Assembly (NCBI GenBank): GCA_003255025.1
Contig: QANY01005768.1
Span: forward strand, 1,500,805-1,564,804
DNA from: Datisca glomerata
Taxonomy: Eukaryota > Streptophyta > Magnoliopsida > Cucurbitales > Datiscaceae
Length of the DNA: 64,000 nucleotides
Reading direction: 5' to 3'
Below the pieces are notes generated by a model, which was not told the origin of the DNA, ran no database searches, and saw nothing but the letters and a program-made list of their open reading frames with translations. Below are positions 58,063 to 64,000 of the stretch, in pieces (position 1 is the stretch's first letter; the number at the start of each line of letters is the position of its first letter). The position numbers were made by a program, and so were the translations under genes.

Positions 58063-60671
58063 TTAATTTATGCTTTCTTCGTCTACGTCTAATCCTAGAA
58101 AATCTTCAATTATATCATATGTTCTTGCTTGAGCTCTTGAAGATGCATCTTGTGAATCCTTCAAGCATATAAGTGTCTCCATTATATCTCCCCCTAGCCT
58201 ACTCCTCCTTTCGTCCAATATGCGTTTACCTATACTGAAAGCAGATTTCGATGCTACCGTAGAGACAAGTGGTGTTAGTATATCACGCGCCATAATTGAA
58301 AGTATGGGAAATGACTCTTGATATACTTTCCACTATTCAAGAATATCAAAATTATCTTTAAGCTCAATAAAAAAATCAGTTTAAAAAAATTTAACAATTT
58401 CGCTAGATAATTTTTGTTTATCGGTTACTTCTGATAATATGGATCATCTATTGAGCTATTAATAATGTTTGATAATGATGAGGAAGCATTTTAATTAGCT
58501 TTCGATGCATACTTCGATTCATATTTAGAATATAATTGAAACAATTCATCTTTAATATGATCCATAAATATAATATCATAATCATCTCCTATATTTTTTG
58601 CAATTGCATCTCCTACAAAAAAATTAATAATACCTACCGCATTTGTAATTCCATCAATTACTCGTCTATCAAAAAATTGAGTTAATTCAGCTAATCCTCT
58701 TATACCCCCAATTAAGGATATTCTATAAAAAAAGCATCTATATAACCATGATTATATGACCAATCATATATTACATTTATTATTTTGTCCAAAAGAATTT
58801 TCATAAGAAAACTTTTAACAAATGAATTATGAAAATAAAAATTTTGTAAAGATGAATAAGCAGTCTTTGTCATTTGATCTAATAGCTCTCCGTTAGATAG
58901 GAACATATTTGATAAATATTGATAACTTTCGGATTGAGTATTAGAATGGAAAAATGCATTAGATAATGAACTATTGGTTATGAGCTATCTCTGGCGATGA
59001 ATCAACAATCTGAAGTGATTTTCTCGCGTATTCTTGTGTGATATTCCAAAATATCATCACAACCCCTACGCCCGACAATTTTACTCTAGGGTCTAACGTA
59101 ACAACATAAATAAATATTTTAGGAATATCACACCAATACTTCTTATACTTTTTCTCCATTTTTCACAACTTTTTTCAAACATAGAATTGCCTCTAAATTT
59201 TGCAAGCAAGACAAATTCTTAACAAATGACTAAGAATAATATTTGAAGCACAATAATATACACCTGATAACTTATTAATTGCATTATAAAATGATTCTAA
59301 AAAATTAACATAAATGCATCGGCAATCGAATAAGTTTCATGAGTCAATTCAAATTCTTATTTAGAAGCTAGATATGAACGATTTACATCCCAATATGGTT
59401 GTGTACTACGCAACATGAGGTAAGTTGAGTTCCATCTAGCATCTACATCTTGTGCAAATTTTTTAGGTTTAAGTCGAAATACTTTACATGTTCTTGAGCA
59501 TTCTTGTTGGCTAGTGTTAGATGAAGTAATAAACAGGATTACATCCTTAATAGATTTTAAATGCGTATGTATCTCTTGCATGCCATCTTTAACGATTAAA
59601 TTTAAAATATAACATACACATCTCGTATGAAATAAAATACCACCATGAGTAGGATGCAAAGTATCCTTAAATATATTAATAGCGCTATCATTGGCACTTG
59701 CATTATCAAGTATTAATGCTGTAAATTCTAGAAGCAATATCATATTCATTATGGCATTAAAGATAGCGAAACCTTTATGAGGATACTGACATATATGAAA
59801 CCAATGATACTTTTTGTACCATCCAATTGTTGTCAATATAGTGTGCAGTAACACATATATCACCACAGCTGTTACGCCTACTCCATAAATTGGATGTAAT
59901 ATAAAAAATTCATGTTAGGCTGGGAGGCAAAAAGGAAACAAGTTCATTCTTCATTACTTTATAAACATCCATAATATCACTACAAATAGTATTTCAAGAA
60001 ACATGAACAAAAGAAGGGTTAATATATTCTTTGACAAACTCTTCAAATATGGGGCCATCGCCAAAATTTAAAGGTTGTTCGACACGAGCGATATATTTAG
60101 CCAATCTCACTCTCATCCTAACTTGAGAATATACAAATATGCCAGTATTTGTAGTATATAATTGAGCTTGTTTAGGAGAATTAGGATCAATATTTTCTTT
60201 TTTAGAATTAGCTGCACGTAAAGCCGGACATTTGTAAATATGTCTAAGTATTGTACCATTCCCACGACCGGGTGCATGTAAATAAATTACTTCACTAAAC
60301 TTACACTTAACCTTTTACACGGGCGTACCATTCTCAATTAAGTTCTCTAAGGTAAAATAGTTCCATACCCTAAATGTTTTTTCACATTTTCTCTTCTTTG
60401 ATATCGCGGTGATGGTCGTACTACCTATGGTATTGGTGGTGTTTTGGCATTGTGGATCGTCCCTTCTAAGCTCGTCCCTTCTAAGCTCGTTAATATCATC
60501 TTCACCATATCCTAGGTTATCGAGGTCAAGATATCTAGGGGTCATTCTAAGGGTGTTAAAATGTGCTAGATATGCAAATTCAAAGACAAAAAATATAAGA
60601 TACTGTAAAATGTCGAGGTAGGCTTGTAGCACATGCATCTTGATAAAATTACCACGCTCACACGTACACAA
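58063..60671 (-). pseudogene. hAT transposase (BED-finger, RNase H-like, hATC), broken
   Basis: In minus-strand order: N-terminal region 60671-60315 (KRKCEKTFRVWNYFT, then a stop); BED-finger residue region CKFSEVIYLHAPGRG...LRHIYKC (about 60285-60230), where the CxxC pair is damaged; central block 59866-59357 with LDNASANDSAI, FHTRCVCYILNLIVKDGM and DVDARWNSTYLML; a poorly preserved middle; and the hATC dimerisation domain 58293-58063 (MARDILTPLVSTVASKSAFS, then LDERRSRL). At least five stops or frameshifts split the frame. It would excise and insert the element if intact. A 15-bp tandem duplication (GTCCCTTCTAAGCTC twice, about 60464-60493) adds ELRRD in frame. Confidence 0.88.
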
Positions 60672-61305
60672 ATACCTAGCAAAAATTAATGATAATATTA
60701 ATAATTTATAAGATAAAATAGACTATATATATAAATCACAATATAGAAGTAATAAATTTAAAATAATTACCGTAGAATGTAGAAATATGGAGACATAGAG
60801 TACTTATAGGGAAAGAGAGAAATTAATTAGGACTTTAGAAACTTATAGGCAGAAAATGAGAGCTTGATTGGTAGATGATAGAGATTAGGGAGTAGAAATA
60901 GATGATTGAGAATGAAAATGAGAAGTATGTGAATGAGTACGAGTATATATAGTTGTAGGAGGCGAAGAAAACAAATAAAATAAATAAGGAAAATTTTGTA
61001 GAATAGATAACTTTAGAGGTGGTGTTTTAAAAAATGTCAGTTTTTCAAAAGTTTTAAGTAAATAGCATATTTCTATTACAATCAATAATTGCATACTAAA
61101 ATGACCATAATCTAATTATGGTGTGTTTGATAGATTTTCGGGAAAATCAATCGTATATAGTTGATATACCAATATGAAAAATGCTTAAATTGAGGAAGTA
61201 ATTAGCGCTCAGAATAATGTTTAAATTTCGATTAGTTATAGGAAGTCAATTAATGTTGAACATCAATAAAAATTTTGAATTTTAAAAATCGTTAGAAATT
61301 GCTAA
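60672..61305. other. Upstream region of the hAT transposase, no gene
   Basis: AT-rich sequence 5' of the transposase frame. It presumably contained its promoter and leader. A short TATA-like run TATATATA is at about 60725. Confidence 0.5.
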
Positions 61306-61309
61306 AAAA

Positions 61310-62110
61310 TCCTGAAATTTTTGGATTAATAAATTATATATGTATCATTGGTTGATTGATTAATCCATTCATCACAATCTATTATAGGGGCGTTTGAAAC
61401 ATTTTCGAGTCAATCAATGAGATGGGTCTAAGATGTTTCAAACGCATGTATAACAGACTGGGATGAATGGATTGATCATCTCATTAATTGGCTCATAATT
61501 TTCGGGTCAATCAACGATATATCATTTATTGACTGATCAATTCATTCATCTAAATCTATTAAAGGACTGTTTGAAACATTTTCAGATCAATCAATGAGAT
61601 GAGTCAAGAGATGTTTCAAACGCCGCTATAATAGACTGAGATCAATGGATCGATCATCTCATTGATTGACTGATAATCAATTCGTCTCAATATATTATAT
61701 GGGTATTTGAAACATGTTTGTGTCAATCAATGAGATGAGTTGAAGATATTTCAAACGCTTCTATAAAAGACTGGGGGCGAATAAATTGATCATCTCATTG
61801 ATTGATCTGAAAGTTTCAGATCAATTAGTGATATATCATTGATTGATTGATCAATCCATTCGTCCCAATCTATTGTATGGTCAATGGATCAATCATCTCA
61901 TTGATTAGCCTTTGAATTTTTTAGTCAAACAGTGATATATCATTGGTTGACTAATCAATTCATTCAGTCAATCAATGATATATCACTAATAGACCTAAAA
62001 ATTCAAGGTTAATCAATGAGATGATCGATCCATTGACCCTAAAATATATTGAGGTGAATTGATAGATCAGTCAATCGATGATATATCACTAATTGACCCA
62101 ATGATGTTTG
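61310..62110. repeat. Palindrome-rich tandem array inside the hAT element
   Basis: Irregular repeats of about 140-175 bp are each built from short dyads: TTGAAACATTTT ... GATGTTTCAAACG, TCAATCAATGAGATG / CATCTCATTGATTGA, and GATATATCATTGATTGA. Clear unit starts (AATCTATTATAGGGGCG-like) lie at about 61376, 61551 and 61688, and a partial one at about 61870. Most of the array can fold on itself. Confidence 0.8.
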
Positions 62111-62544
62111 ATTTTAATATAATCAATAACTAATTAATTGAATTATCTAATCACTTTAATATATTCTATAATTAAGATTAGCTATAAACAAGCAACAAAT
62201 TAACATCTTTAATTAATGTTGATATAATTAATAAAAAAATCAGATTTAAAAATCTGTAAATTTTGGCAGTAGTTATAAACAAGGAAAGAATTAACATTAT
62301 TAATAAAATATTGATATAATTAATAAAAATTAAATAAATCTGAGTTGAAAATATGTAAAATCAAGGGCAATACCATCTCTTCAAATCTCAATTAATCAAA
62401 GATTGATGAAGTAACAAAAAATTTGTCTATTTTTTTAAAGTTAAAAAAGCTGCTACGTGAGTTTCAAACCATGTCTATTTGGTGAAATTACTAAATAAAT
62501 AAAAGCAAAAATAAAATAAAAATGAAACAAATATAAGGCAATGA

Positions 62545-62838
62545 TAGGGGTGTTCAAAATTGTCCTGAACCAAACAAAAAATATCTGGTTCGGTCGGTTC
62601 TTTATATGTGTTCGGTTCGGTTCGTTTCGAGAAATGAGAGAGCTGAAGTTTTAGTTCAGTTCAGGATTTTGGGGATTTTCAAACCGAACTGAAACATTAA
62701 ATTTATATTTTTTATTTTTTATAATTTCATATAAAATCAAATCGAAGCGAAACAAAATTTTGATTTTATATTATTCTTTTCAATAATATTATTTAAAAAC
62801 TATTTTTAATTAATAATACTGAACCGTGAACGCCCCTA
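62545..62838. mobile_element. Nested hAT MITE
   Basis: Ends TAGGGGTGTTCA and TGAACGCCCCTA, inverted with one mismatch in 12. Flanking 8-mers GGCAATGA and GGCAACAA agree at 6 of 8 positions, a decayed target duplication. Subterminal GGTTCGGT/ACCGAAC words resemble the element at 13721-14775. 294 bp, no coding. Confidence 0.85.
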
Positions 62839-63065
62839 GGCAACAATCAAATAAATGACTGTTGATAAAGCAACGAGCAACAAGGTTAGCATACCGTGCT
62901 AGGCATGGCTTAAAATCTTGGACCCATTACAGGCCCAAGGTTGTGTGCCAGGCTAGGACCGACACGTGAACTATCGTGCCGGGCCTAGCCCGGCACGCTT
63001 GTGACATGTGTCTTGCCTCCAGGCCGGCCGGCGGCTCGACAGTTGTTGACAATTCTAGTGGATTT

Positions 63066-64000
63066 CGACATATAATCTACAATCGTCTTTGAAAAAGATT
63101 AGACTTGGAGGATGTGACTCCAAGTAGTTCTCCTGTTTTGCAAAGACGATTATAACTTTAACTTAAAGTTGAAGTCCTTTTTGCAAAAGACGATTTCGCT
63201 TAGAGGATGTGACTCCAGGTAGTTCTCCAGGGCTTGCTCATTCTCACCCACATGCAAGCTTCTCTCTCACCATTACACCTCAACCACAAGCAAGAGCTCT
63301 ATCTCTCAAACATTAGGTATACTTTATAAGTCATTCAATTTCTTAATTTCTTTATTCAACTCTTGATAATTTTCATTTCATATGGATCTTGTGTGATGTG
63401 TTCTACCAAATTTTGTAATCTCTCTCACTATTATACCTCTCAAACCTAGATTTCTAACTCACTTAATCTCTTAAAAGTTTTAATTATTTTATGAATGTTG
63501 TGTTCTATCAAATTTAGTAGTTTTGATATGAGATGATTTATATGAAATTGTATGGTATGTTGTGTGTTTTTCTCAATTATGTGTTGATGAAAATTTCAAT
63601 TTATAAAATTTTATTTATGAGTGTGTTTATAGGTTCTGAAATTGTATTTATCAACTCTGAATGTGTAGATTTATTGTCGAATTCTAAATTTAGTTCTGAA
63701 ATTTTTATGTATTGGTTAGTATGTTGACAAAAAGGGAGAAACACCTATAATACTTTTATGTTACATGAATGATAATGTTGTGGACGATTCAAATACACTT
63801 TGTTATTATTGTCCTGCAATTAAGGGAATTGTAATTTATAAGGAGATTACAATTTGACGAGTTCTATCATAACTTATATAAAGCCTTATCAAATGACCAC
63901 ATGAGTTGAAAGTTGGAGATCATTTATTGATTTCCCATTACCCTTGGTGCTGTGCCATTCAATTATGTGACATTTCCTATACGAAAGTTGTGATGTTTAC
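63066..64000. other. Flank with duplicated motifs and possible spliced leader; no gene recognised
   Basis: A 31-base motif occurs twice (63104-63134 and 63199-63229), sharing GAGGATGTGACTCCA and GTAGTTCTCC. AATCGTCTTTG (63081) and CAAAGACGATT (63141) are perfect inverted repeats, and AACTTTAACTTAAAGTT (63154-63170) is a palindrome. After it, 63240-63315 is CT/CA-rich like a plant 5' leader and ends CATTAG|GTATAC, a possible splice donor, so a gene may lie beyond the window. The rest is AT-rich. Confidence 0.4.

Larger units (their letters stand above)
57558..63057 (-). mobile_element. hAT transposon with perfect 8-bp TSD, transposase decayed
   Basis: Ends: TAGAGGTGTCAAACGGG (left) and TTGTTGACAATTCTA (right), inverted repeats matching 10 of the first 13 bases. 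Both sides carry the perfect duplication GTGGATTT (57550-57557 and 63058-63065). Subterminal regions (57570-57660 and 62900-63040) are rich in GGCCCGGC/GCCGGGCC words, the likely transposase-binding zones. Inside are a minus-strand hAT transposase relic (60671-58063), a palindrome-rich array (61310-62110) and a nested hAT MITE (62545-62838). Length 5.5 kb. Confidence 0.93.

Overview
The window is nuclear DNA of a flowering plant, most likely a eudicot. It is AT-rich, its gene remnants are intron-bearing, the one large intact gene is a plant P-type PPR gene, and most of the rest is plant transposable elements and endogenous pararetrovirus (caulimovirid) DNA. I cannot name the species. One ambiguous base lies at 8446. 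Only two stretches look like intact host genes: the PPR gene (54215-56596, minus), similar to Arabidopsis At2g02150, and a small putative secreted-peptide gene (51663-51977, minus) with a well-placed TATA box. A TIC20-II-like C-terminal fragment (9616-9978, plus) is the remains, or last exon, of a chloroplast-import gene. Layout from left to right: 1-750, pararetrovirus fragment (movement-protein region). 745-9541, decayed Ty1/copia element on the minus strand, whose left LTR is cut off at the virus junction. 9542-13500, TIC20-II fragment, then minisatellite and a duplicated repeat block. 13721-14775, non-autonomous hAT element with a perfect 8-bp target duplication. 14784-22400, mostly unrecognised sequence with a LINE scrap and two related coding fossils. 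About 22470-26966, LINE with a poly-A tail and a deletion in its reverse transcriptase. 27726-41292, an apparent Helitron of about 13.6 kb on the minus strand. It holds a helicase-protein remnant, a multi-exon RPA70-like pseudogene, a dimeric minisatellite, and a nested CACTA element (30283-35554) that carries an intron-containing piece of the protein farnesyltransferase beta-subunit gene (ERA1/FTB). About 41500-43600, copia relic on the plus strand, split by a Mutator-type MITE and carrying a micro-inversion. About 43890-51315, a nearly complete but circularly permuted pararetrovirus genome (Florendovirus/Petuvirus-like), ending against an (AT)n microsatellite. 51663-56596, the two host genes. 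57558-63057, hAT element with a decayed transposase, a palindrome-rich array, and a second, nested hAT MITE. 63066-64000, a flank with duplicated motifs. Together these elements record repeated nested insertion. The copia element sits directly upstream of the TIC20-II fragment, the CACTA element inserted into the Helitron, the MULE MITE into the copia relic, and the small hAT MITE into the large hAT. Every retroelement, viral and transposase reading frame seen here is broken by stops, frameshifts, deletions or loss of catalytic residues, so none looks autonomous.
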